A stretch of 6,856 nt of DNA. Origin: Thermoleophilia bacterium (lineage in GTDB: Bacteria > Actinomycetota > Thermoleophilia > Miltoncostaeales > Miltoncostaeaceae). Position 1 is the first letter of the stretch, and every line of letters begins with the position of its first letter. The DNA lies in contig JAEMRL010000007.1 in assembly GCA_016463385.1 (NCBI GenBank), forward strand, positions 10,526 to 17,381, read 5' to 3'. A program made the position numbers and the translations under genes. Below are positions 1 to 5,792 of this stretch, piece after piece. The notes under the pieces were generated by a model that searched no databases, was not told where the DNA came from, and saw nothing but the letters and a program-made list of their open reading frames with translations.

Positions 1-1283
1 GCCGAGTCGATCGTCAGCCCCGAGGCGATCGTGTAGTTCGGGAACTTGTCGTTGGAGATGAAGTTCTTGCGCCGGAGCTCGACGGGGTCCATCCCGAGCT
101 TCCGCGCCAGCGCGTCCATCGCCCGCTCGATGGCGTAGGTCGCCTCGGGGCGCCCCGCGCCGCGGTAGGCGTCGGTGAACGTGTTGTTGGTGAAGACGTT
201 CGTGTACTCGAAGTCGTAGCCCTCGACGTCGTAGCAGCCGGCGTAGAGCCAGGCGCCGAGCATCGGGATGCCGGGCGTGATGATGCGCATGTGGGCGCCC
301 ATCGAGGCCCACAGCTTCACCCGGACGGCCTTCAGGATCCCGTCCTTCGTCGATGCCAGCTCGATCTGCTGGTACATCTCGCGACCGTGGAGCGTGGCGA
401 CGTAGCCCTCCGAGCGCTCCTCGATCCACTTCACCGGCCGGCCGAGCACCTTGGCGATCGTCAGGCAGATCGCGTCCTCCGGGTAGGCCTCCAGCTTCGA
501 GCCGAAGCCGCCGCCGACGTCCGGGGCGACGACGCGCAGCTTCGCCTCGGGCACTCCGCAGGTGATCGTGAGCGTGGTGCGCAGGATGTGCGGGATCTGG
601 GTGGCCGAGTAGACCGTGTACTCGCCCATCGCGGAGTTCACGTCCACCACCACGCCCCGCGGCTCCATGGCGTTCGGGATCAGGCGGGAGAGGTAGTACT
701 CCTCCGTGATCGTCACCATGTCGGGGTCCTCGAAGTACGGGCCCGAGGGGTTGCGGATCGGCGCCGGGGAGTCGCGCGACATGATCCAGCTGCCGGCGTC
801 GTTGGTCCCGTACTCCTCGTGGACGATCGGCGCGCCGTCGGCGAGGGCCTCCTTGATGTCGGTCACGGCCGGCAGGGGCTCCCAGTCGACCTGGACCAGC
901 TCGGCGGCGTCCTTGGCGCGGACGCGGCTGTCGGCCACCACCACGGCGACCGGGTCGCCGACGTAGCGGGCCTTGTCCTTGGTGAGCGGCAGGTGCGCCG
1001 GCGCCTTGCACTCGTCGTTGATCGGCCAGGCCATCACCAGCGGCCCCATCTCGAGGGTCTCGCCGGTGTACGCCGCGACGACGCCCGGGGCCGCGAGGGC
1101 CTCGGAGAGGTCGATGCCGTTGATGCGCGCGTGCGCGAACGGGCTGCGCACGACGTAGACCCAGAGCATCCCGGGGATGCTGATGTCGTCGACGTAGCGC
1201 GACTTGCCGGTGATGAGCTCCGGGTCCTCCTTGCGCTGCTTGCGCTGCCCGATGGAGGGCGCGGGACGTTCGGTGGTCGCCAT
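1..1283 (-). CDS. coxL: Form II (AYRGAGR-type) CO dehydrogenase-like molybdenum hydroxylase large subunit, 3'-truncated by window edge
   Basis: Large, molybdopterin-cytosine-dinucleotide-binding catalytic subunit of a xanthine oxidase-family hydroxylase. The visible 427 residues are about half of the usual 770-800; the rest lies beyond the left edge. The N-terminus has the family pattern (RKEDPELITGKSRYVDDI, then RSPFAHARI). Further landmarks are ATQIPH with Q229, the MEPRG motif (206-210), the cofactor-contacting GGGFGSK loop (257-263) and the active-site loop AYRGAGR (372-378). True MoCu CO dehydrogenases (form I) have AYRCSFR there, whose Cys carries the copper; this protein has Gly, so it belongs to form II/BMS or a related hydroxylase and CO may not be its substrate. 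The ATG at 1283 has a perfect AGGAGG 5 nt upstream that overlaps the coxS stop, so the two are probably translationally coupled. Family assignment is firm; substrate is unknown. Confidence 0.93.
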   Translation of the reverse strand, partial: MATTERPAPSIGQRKQRKEDPELITGKSRYVDDISIPGMLWVYVVRSPFAHARINGIDLSEALAAPGVVAAYTGETLEMGPLVMAWPINDECKAPAHLPLTKDKARYVGDPVAVVVADSRVRAKDAAELVQVDWEPLPAVTDIKEALADGAPIVHEEYGTNDAGSWIMSRDSPAPIRNPSGPYFEDPDMVTITEEYYLSRLIPNAMEPRGVVVDVNSAMGEYTVYSATQIPHILRTTLTITCGVPEAKLRVVAPDVGGGFGSKLEAYPEDAICLTIAKVLGRPVKWIEERSEGYVATLHGREMYQQIELASTKDGILKAVRVKLWASMGAHMRIITPGIPMLGAWLYAGCYDVEGYDFEYTNVFTNNTFTDAYRGAGRPEATYAIERAMDALARKLGMDPVELRRKNFISNDKFPNYTIASGLTIDS

Positions 1284-1293
1284 GACGCCCTCC

Positions 1294-1749
1294 TCAGCCG
1301 TTCGCGACGGCCGCGACGGCCTTCACGATGTTGTGGTAGCCGGTGCAGCGGCAGAGGTTGCCCTCCAGGCCGTGGCGGATCTCGTCCTCGCTGGGCTTCG
1401 GGTTCTCCTCGAGGAGCCCGACCGCCGCCATGATCATCCCGGGGGTGCAGTAGCCGCACTGCAGGCCGTGGTGCTCCTGGAAGGCGGCCTGCATCGGGTG
1501 CAGCCCGCCGTTGGCGAGACCCTCGATGGTCGTCACCTCGGCGCCGTCCGCCTGCACGGCGAGCAGGGTGCAGGCCTTCACGGACTGGCCGTCGAGATGG
1601 ATCGTGCAGGTGCCGCACGACGAGGTGTCGCAGCCCACGTTGGTGCCCGTCAGACCCAGTCCTTCACGCAGGAAGTAGACGAGCAGCTCGCGCTCCTCCA
1701 CCTCGGCCTCGTGCTTGACGCCGTTGACCGTGACCGTGATGCGCTTCAC
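1294..1749 (-). CDS. coxS: Molybdenum hydroxylase small subunit with two [2Fe-2S] clusters
   Basis: Iron-sulfur subunit that passes electrons from the molybdenum site of CoxL toward the FAD subunit. The 151-residue protein has the normal family length and a full cysteine set. The N-terminal plant-ferredoxin-type domain (about 1-78) has C40, C45, C48 and C60 in the pattern GCDTSSCGTC...C. The C-terminal helical domain (about 80-150) has C98 and C101 (QCGYCTPGM) and C133 and C135 (NLCRCTGYH). The start is the GTG at 1749, giving MKRITVTVNG; the frame is open further upstream, but only this start gives the conserved N-terminus. GTG overlaps the coxG TGA in a GTGA junction, with an AAGGGGG ribosome-binding site inside coxG, 6 nt before the start. 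Ten bases separate its stop from coxL. The S-then-L order is typical of form II loci. Identity is very secure. Confidence 0.96.
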   Translation of the reverse strand: MKRITVTVNGVKHEAEVEERELLVYFLREGLGLTGTNVGCDTSSCGTCTIHLDGQSVKACTLLAVQADGAEVTTIEGLANGGLHPMQAAFQEHHGLQCGYCTPGMIMAAVGLLEENPKPSEDEIRHGLEGNLCRCTGYHNIVKAVAAVANG

Positions 1750-2333
1750 GCCGATCCCCCTTCGTTCCGGTCGCTCCCGCGGCCGAAGAGCCGTTTGATC
1801 GCGGACGCGAGCGCCGCGATCGCCAGTGAGAAGCCCGAGAGGGGCTTCTGTGCCTCGACCATCGCGGCGGCCGCCTCCTCGGGCGACTCGGACAGCTGCG
1901 CCTTGATGCAGCCCGCGAACTGGTCGACCAGCTTGTTGGAGACGTCCTGCACCACCCCCGGCCGCCCGAGCTGGGCGACCTGCCCCGAGAAGCGGAGGTC
2001 GGTGACCATGTCGACCCGGGTGCCGGTGCCGACCGGGCTCAGCACCGAATCGACCGTGCCCTCCGCGCCCCCCTTGCCGCGCGTGTCGCGCCCGCTCACC
2101 CCGAGCCGCACCGAGTGCCGCTCGTCGTCGCGCTCGAGCATCTTCACGTCGACGAGGAACTGCATCCCCACGGGCCCGAGCTTGACGGCCATCGTGGCCT
2201 TCCACGTGGTCGGGTCGACGATCTCGGTCAGCGTGGCGCCCGGCATGCACGGGATCACCCTCTCGGCGTCCAGCAGCGTCGTGAGCGTCCTCTCGGGCGA
2301 TGCCGGGACCTCGAACGAATGCTCCAGCTTCAC
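1746..2333 (-). CDS. coxG: CoxG-family SRPBCC protein with hydrophobic C-terminal tail
   Basis: CoxG-type START/SRPBCC-fold protein of 195 residues. In form I CO oxidisers CoxG helps attach the dehydrogenase to the membrane and link it to the quinone pool; the same role is inferred here. Family signs are the opening pattern MKLEHSFEVPASPERT, the IPCMPGA motif (27-33) and the alternating strand pattern through about residue 145. A linker rich in Glu and Ala (150-162) follows, then a hydrophobic helix (about 166-180, GFSLAIAALASAIK) ending in basic RLFGR, which looks like a membrane-contacting tail. The start is GTG at 2333, preceded at 7 nt by AAGGAG (plus strand 2341-2346); no ATG fits. It is the first gene after a promoter-like gap, so it probably leads a coxG-S-L(-M) transcript. 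Its stop overlaps the coxS start. Confidence 0.9.
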   Translation of the reverse strand: MKLEHSFEVPASPERTLTTLLDAERVIPCMPGATLTEIVDPTTWKATMAVKLGPVGMQFLVDVKMLERDDERHSVRLGVSGRDTRGKGGAEGTVDSVLSPVGTGTRVDMVTDLRFSGQVAQLGRPGVVQDVSNKLVDQFAGCIKAQLSESPEEAAAAMVEAQKPLSGFSLAIAALASAIKRLFGRGSDRNEGGSA

Positions 2334-2340
2334 GTACCGG

Positions 2341-2346
2341 CTCCTT
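2341..2346 (-). promoter_or_regulatory. Ribosome-binding site of coxG
   Basis: The minus strand reads AAGGAG here, 7 nt before the GTG at 2333. It settles the coxG start, because the reading frame stays open for well over a kilobase further upstream. Confidence 0.75.
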
Positions 2347-2363
2347 CGGGGTGGCGTCGGCCG

Positions 2364-2392
2364 ATCTAATGGCGCGCGGGAGTTAGCGTCAA
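2364..2392 (-). promoter_or_regulatory. Candidate sigma-70-type promoter for coxG-coxS-coxL
   Basis: On the minus strand TTGACG (plus positions 2387-2392) is followed after exactly 17 bases by TTAGAT (2364-2369). The -35 matches the vegetative consensus at five of six positions; the -10 is weaker (three of six) but sits in an AT-rich pocket within GC-rich DNA. The predicted start near 2357 would leave a leader of about 24 nt that carries the coxG ribosome-binding site. The divergent-spacer promoter candidate upstream of xdhC has the same TTGACG and 17-base spacing. Prediction from sequence only. Confidence 0.5.
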
Positions 2393-2396
2393 ACGT

Positions 2397-2411
2397 TGCA
2401 AGGGGGTTGCA
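2397..2411. promoter_or_regulatory. Interrupted palindrome, candidate operator upstream of the coxG promoter
   Basis: The sequence is TGCAA, five G, TTGCA: perfect 5-bp inverted arms around a 5-bp spacer. It ends 4 bp before the candidate -35 box, and its centre lies about 47 bp upstream of the predicted coxG start, a normal distance for an activator site. It sits just after the stop of the regulator gene. The arms are too short and lack a following T run, so it is unlikely to be a terminator. The GAF/winged-helix protein encoded next to it is the obvious candidate ligand, but that is inference. Confidence 0.4.
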
Positions 2412-2416
2412 GCCTC

Positions 2417-3802
2417 CTAGGCCGCTCCGGGGCCGGCGGCGATGCCGGCGCCGAGGGCGCGGGCCAGCTCGGCGCGGAGCCGCGCGATCCCCGGGGCCGT
2501 GGACCCCGGGAGCAGGGTCCGCCCCTCCGTCAGGGCGCGCGCCTCGGCGGCCCTGCCGTCCGCCGCGAGCGCGATGGCCTCGAGGGCGTCGGCCTGCACG
2601 TCGGCCTCGAGGCGGTAGGGGCGGGTGATGAGCGCCGAGCCGAGCTGGCGGCGCAGCCGGGAGACCTCGCTGCGGACGGTCGTCAGCGAGCCACCGGGGC
2701 CGTGGAGCGCGGCGCCGAGCCGTTCGGCCGAGAGCCCGCCGGGCGCCACGGCCAGCAGGGTCAGGATCTCGGCGTGGCGCGGTGAGAGGTGCAGCGGCTG
2801 GTCGTCGAGCCACGCCTCGGCGCCCCCCAGCACGCGCAGCCGCAGCCGGCGGCGGGGCGGGGCCTCGCCGGGCTCGGCCGCCCACACCAGGTACCCGGAC
2901 CCGCCCGCGATCTCCTCCGCGCGGAAGGTCGCCCCGCCGGGGAGGAAGCCGATGCCGCTCTCGCCGGGGATGCCGACGTGGGTGCCGAGCCAGCCGACCG
3001 GGTTCGCCATCACCACCCGTCCCGCGCTGGTCACCACCCCGGTCGGCCGGCGGCCGAGGTGCGCGAGCCGGCGGACGTACTGCTCGCGCAGGCGCTCGTC
3101 GTGACGCCACATCTCCTGGTGCACCGAGCCCGCTGCGGCCCCGGCGGCGGCGGTCACGAGGGCGAGCGAGTGCGGATGGGCCATCCGGAAGGGGCCTGTG
3201 AGATCGACCGTGCCGAGCAGGCGGCCGGTGCGCGGCTCGAAGACCGGCGAGGCCGAGCAGGTCCACGGGTGGACCGACGCGTTGTAGTGCTCGGCGGCGA
3301 AGACCTGCACCGGATGGCGCACCGCGAGGGCCGTGCCGAGGGCGTTGGTGCCGGCGCCGGCCTCGCTCCAGAGCGTCCCCTCGGCGAAGTTCATCCGGTC
3401 CTCGGCGGCGACGCGCGCGCGGGCCGAGCCCTCCACCCACAGCAGCACGCCGTCGGCGGAGCAGACCACCATCAGGTGCTCCACCGCCTGCGCCACGTCG
3501 AGGAGCAGGTTGCGGAAGGTCGGCATCATCCGGGCGAGCGGGTGCTCCTCGCGCAGGTCGCGCAGCTCGGCGTCCGAGTGGACCCGCGGCACGACGTGCC
3601 CCTCGGGCCGCACGCCGGCGCTGGCGGAGCGGCGCCACGACTCGGCGATGACGCCGCGCACGGCCGTGGCGGGCTCGGGCGCGCCCGCGACGGCGAACTC
3701 GGCGTGGGCGCGGCGCAGCTCGCGCGCCCGCTCCACGGGGTCGGCCGTCGCGTCCAGCGCGAGCCACGGGTTGGGCCGTCGCGCGGGCCCGCGACCGCTC
3801 AC
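2417..3802 (-). CDS. GAF-domain (AcoR-type) transcriptional regulator with C-terminal winged helix
   Basis: Probable one-component regulator of 461 residues. Residues about 50-64 (IAESWRRSASAGVRP) and a GAF domain at about 85-230 match the sensor half of AcoR-type activators, including EGTLWSEAGAGTNALGTALA (141-160), PVQ (164-166), EHYN (171-174), WTCSASPVF (180-188) and LLGTVDLTGPF (195-205). Residues about 250-310 look PAS-like (GVVTSAGRVVMANPVGWLG). The central AAA+ and Fis domains of sigma-54 activators are absent. Instead, residues about 318-398 resemble an OmpR/SARP-type winged helix (LSPRHAEILTLL, then TTVRSEVSRLRRQLG as the recognition helix), followed by a helical tail. It should therefore act on ordinary sigma-70-type promoters. 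GTG at 3802 lies 7 bp after the xdhC stop; its ribosome-binding site is weak, suggesting coupling to xdhC. The effector cannot be read from the sequence. Confidence 0.85.
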   Translation of the reverse strand: MSGRGPARRPNPWLALDATADPVERARELRRAHAEFAVAGAPEPATAVRGVIAESWRRSASAGVRPEGHVVPRVHSDAELRDLREEHPLARMMPTFRNLLLDVAQAVEHLMVVCSADGVLLWVEGSARARVAAEDRMNFAEGTLWSEAGAGTNALGTALAVRHPVQVFAAEHYNASVHPWTCSASPVFEPRTGRLLGTVDLTGPFRMAHPHSLALVTAAAGAAAGSVHQEMWRHDERLREQYVRRLAHLGRRPTGVVTSAGRVVMANPVGWLGTHVGIPGESGIGFLPGGATFRAEEIAGGSGYLVWAAEPGEAPPRRRLRLRVLGGAEAWLDDQPLHLSPRHAEILTLLAVAPGGLSAERLGAALHGPGGSLTTVRSEVSRLRRQLGSALITRPYRLEADVQADALEAIALAADGRAAEARALTEGRTLLPGSTAPGIARLRAELARALGAGIAAGPGAA

Positions 3803-3809
3803 CGCACGG

Positions 3810-4820
3810 TCACGCCACCGCGGGCGCGGGGACGCGGTTGGTCACGGACACGATCTGGGCGCCGATCGCCAGCGCCACCTCCTCGGGGGTGCGCGAGCCG
3901 ATCGCCAGCCCGATGGGCGCGTGGACGCGCGCCAGCTCGTCCTCGGAGACCCCCTCCTCGATGAGCCGCGCGCGGCGGCGCGCCGTTGTGCGGCTGCTGC
4001 CCATCGCGCCGATGTAGCGGGCAGGGGTGGTCACCGCCACCTTCAGCGCGGGGACGTCGAACTTCTCGTCGTGGGTCAGGACGCAGATGGCGGTGCGCTC
4101 GTCCACCGGGGCGTGCGCGAGGAAGTCGTGGGGCCACTGCGTGACCAGCTCGTCGGCATCGGGGAAGCGGGCCGGGGTGATGAACAGGGAGCGCGGGTCG
4201 CACACCGTCACCCGGTAGCCCAGGAAACGGCCGACCGTCGCGAGGGCGGACGCGAAGTCGATCGCGCCGAAGATGTACATCGCCGGGCGCGGCACCAGGG
4301 ACGAGACGAACACCTCGACGCCCTCCACGGCCACGACGGCGCTCTCGCCCAGGGTCAGCAGGGGCTGGGCCGCGGCGGCGGCGGCATCGGCCGGGTCGCC
4401 CTCGCGCCCCACGACGCGCGCGCCACCCGGGTGCGGGCCCGAGACCGTCGTCAGATAGGCGACCGGGCGATCCGCGCGGATCGCCGCGGCGACCTCGGCG
4501 AACACCGCCGGGTCGAGCATCTCGATGAAGACGTGGACCGTGCCGCCGCAGGGCAGGCCGACGTCGAAGGCCTCGTCGTCCACGATGCCGAAGGTGGCCA
4601 GGCGCGCAGGCCCCCCGGCGAGCACCTCGCCGGTCTGCTCGTAGAGCGCCGACTCGACGCATCCGCCGGTGACCGACCCGGCGACCTCGCCGCTGTCGGC
4701 GACCGCCATGACACTGCCCGGAAGGCGGGGGGCGGAGCGCTCGACGCGCACCACCGTGCAGATCGCGACCCTCTTGCCGTCGCGGATCCATCCCTCGATT
4801 GTCGGCAGAACGTCACGCAC
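3810..4820 (-). CDS. xdhC: XdhC/CoxI-family molybdenum cofactor maturation protein
   Basis: XdhC-family proteins bind the molybdenum cofactor, support its sulfuration and hand it to apo-hydroxylases; here the client would be CoxL. The 336 residues show both family domains. The N-terminal CoxI domain has SVTGGCVESAL (49-59, C54) and GLPCGGTVHVFIE (88-100, C91). The C-terminal Rossmann-like XdhC domain starts at YIFGAIDFASAL (183-193) and has GYRVTVCDPR (201-210), LTHDEKFD (248-255), GAMGSSRT (271-278) and HAPIGLAIGSRTPEEVALAI (300-319). Length and domain order are normal. The GTG start at 4820 gives MRDVLPTIEGWI, like relatives; no good Shine-Dalgarno precedes it (GAGG lies 14 nt away, too far). 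It is the first gene of the leftward unit and is followed after 7 bp by the regulator. Whether it corresponds to CoxF or CoxI of classical clusters is not decided. Confidence 0.92.
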   Translation of the reverse strand: MRDVLPTIEGWIRDGKRVAICTVVRVERSAPRLPGSVMAVADSGEVAGSVTGGCVESALYEQTGEVLAGGPARLATFGIVDDEAFDVGLPCGGTVHVFIEMLDPAVFAEVAAAIRADRPVAYLTTVSGPHPGGARVVGREGDPADAAAAAAQPLLTLGESAVVAVEGVEVFVSSLVPRPAMYIFGAIDFASALATVGRFLGYRVTVCDPRSLFITPARFPDADELVTQWPHDFLAHAPVDERTAICVLTHDEKFDVPALKVAVTTPARYIGAMGSSRTTARRRARLIEEGVSEDELARVHAPIGLAIGSRTPEEVALAIGAQIVSVTNRVPAPAVA

Positions 4821-4845
4821 GGGGGTGGGGCGGACCTCGGTGTCG

Positions 4846-4878
4846 TTCCCGGTGTTCGACCCTACGGCCGGCCGGGAA
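4846..4878. repeat. Inverted repeat in the divergent xdhC-coxD spacer
   Basis: TTCCCGG (4846-4852) and CCGGGAA (4872-4878) form perfect 7-bp inverted arms separated by 19 bp. They bracket the candidate -10 of the leftward promoter, so a dimeric regulator bound here could affect both directions. The GC-rich arms could also arise by chance. Confidence 0.35.
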
Positions 4879-4887
4879 GATCGTCAA
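4859..4887 (-). promoter_or_regulatory. Candidate sigma-70-type promoter for xdhC and the leftward unit
   Basis: The minus strand has TTGACG (plus positions 4882-4887), 17 bases, then TAGGGT (4859-4864), which fits the relaxed TANNNT -10 common in actinobacteria. The predicted start near 4852 would give a leader of about 31 nt before the xdhC GTG. A perfect 10-bp palindrome, CGGCCGGCCG (4865-4874), fills part of the spacer, though such palindromes are common in GC-rich DNA. No equally good promoter was found on the plus strand for coxD; TATCAT (4888-4893) is a possible -10 without a -35 at the right distance. Confidence 0.5.
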
Positions 4888-4918
4888 TATCATCACGAAG
4901 TCACAGGGGAACCGAGTC

Positions 4919-4924
4919 AGGAGG
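4919..4924 (+). promoter_or_regulatory. Ribosome-binding site of coxD
   Basis: A perfect AGGAGG stands 4 nt before the GTG at 4929. It fixes the coxD start within a frame that is open for another 1.6 kb upstream across the oppositely oriented xdhC and regulator genes. Confidence 0.75.
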
Positions 4925-4928
4925 GCAC

Positions 4929-5792
4929 GTGGCCTTCACCGGCGTCGACCAGCTCGAGGCCGCCCTCGCGGGCGAGTCGTACCTCGCCGACCGGGGTCTC
5001 GCCGTCTCGGTCTACCTGGCCCTCACCCTGCGGCGCCCGCTGCTGCTGGAGGGGGAGCCCGGCGTCGGCAAGACGGAGATCGCCCGCACGCTGGCGCGCG
5101 TGACCGGCGCGGAGTTGATCCGGTTGCAGTGCTACGAGGGCATCGACGCGGCCCAGGCGCTGTACGAGTGGGACTACGCCCGCCAGCTCCTCTACGCGCG
5201 GACCCTCCAGGACGGAGGGCTCGATCCGTCGCGCCGGGCGGCCGAGCTCTACGGCCCCGAGTTCCTGGTGGAGCGCCCCCTCCTGCGCGCGGTGCGTGCG
5301 GGGGCCGGGGCGGTGCTGCTGATCGACGAGATCGACCGGGCCGACGAGGAGTTCGAGGCCTTCCTGCTGGAGGTGCTGGCCGACGCGGCCGTGACGATCC
5401 CCGAGATCGGGACGATCACCGCCGACGCGCCGCCGGTGGTGGTGCTGACCTCCAACCGCACCCGCGAGCTGCACGACGCCCTCAAGCGGCGCTGCCTCTA
5501 CCACTGGATCGACTACCCCGGCATCGAGCGCGAGACGGCGATCATCCGGCTGCGCGCGCCCGAGGCCTCGGAGGCGCTCGCCCGCTCGGTCGCCGAGGTC
5601 GTCGCGCGCCTGCGGGACCTCGATCTGGTGAAGCGCCCCGGCCCCGCCGAGGCGATCGACTGGACGCGCGCGCTCGCGGCCATCGGCATCGGGCGGATCG
5701 ACGCCGCCTCGGCCGCCGAGACGCTCGGGGCCGCGGTGAAGAACCGCGACGACATGGCCCTCGTGCGGAAGATCCTCCCCGAGGTGATCTGA
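4929..5792 (+). CDS. coxD: CoxD, MoxR-type AAA+ ATPase for hydroxylase maturation
   Basis: AAA+ ATPase of the MoxR class, 287 residues, a normal length. Visible motifs in order are Walker A GEPGVGKT (42-49), the LQCYEGID segment (66-73) and WDYARQLLYART (81-92) characteristic of CoxD-like proteins, Walker B AVLLIDE (128-134), sensor 1 TSNRT (174-178, N176) and the arginine pair in LKRRCLYHWIDYP (185-197). In the form I CO dehydrogenase system of Oligotropha, CoxD is an ATP-dependent chaperone needed to build the sulfurated Mo-Cu centre and works with CoxE. Here the neighbouring CoxL lacks the copper-binding Cys, so a role in sulfuration or cofactor insertion alone is inferred. The start is GTG at 4929, chosen for its AGGAGG and the conserved N-terminus. 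It heads the rightward unit; coxE follows with no gap. Confidence 0.93.
   Translation: MAFTGVDQLEAALAGESYLADRGLAVSVYLALTLRRPLLLEGEPGVGKTEIARTLARVTGAELIRLQCYEGIDAAQALYEWDYARQLLYARTLQDGGLDPSRRAAELYGPEFLVERPLLRAVRAGAGAVLLIDEIDRADEEFEAFLLEVLADAAVTIPEIGTITADAPPVVVLTSNRTRELHDALKRRCLYHWIDYPGIERETAIIRLRAPEASEALARSVAEVVARLRDLDLVKRPGPAEAIDWTRALAAIGIGRIDAASAAETLGAAVKNRDDMALVRKILPEVI

Noticed and set aside
291..1433. Long plus-strand open frame antisense to coxL and coxS
   Set aside because: The translation is Arg/Gly/His/Asp-rich with no recognisable domain, while the opposite strand encodes clear coxL and coxS. Such frames arise in GC-rich DNA because stop codons are rare.
2397..2411. Interrupted palindrome read as a terminator for the regulator transcript
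   Set aside because: The stem is only 5 bp with three G-C/C-G-poor steps and no following T run on the minus strand; an operator role fits its position better.
1204..2628. Long plus-strand open frame antisense to coxS and coxG
   Set aside because: No family motifs, and it lies opposite well-supported genes; a compositional artefact.
2334..3767. Open frame continuing upstream of coxG on the minus strand
   Set aside because: It overlaps the regulator in another frame and gives an Arg/Ala/Pro-rich sequence. The coxG start at 2333 has a good ribosome-binding site and matches the family N-terminus.
4888..4893. TATCAT as a -10 box for coxD
   Set aside because: It matches five of six consensus bases, but no -35-like hexamer lies 16-18 bp upstream (the DNA there is CGGCCG), so the coxD promoter could not be placed with confidence.
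3333..4928. Possible 532-residue N-terminal extension of CoxD
   Set aside because: The frame is open upstream but runs antisense to xdhC and the regulator and has low-complexity composition. The AGGAGG and the conserved CoxD N-terminus place the start at 4929.
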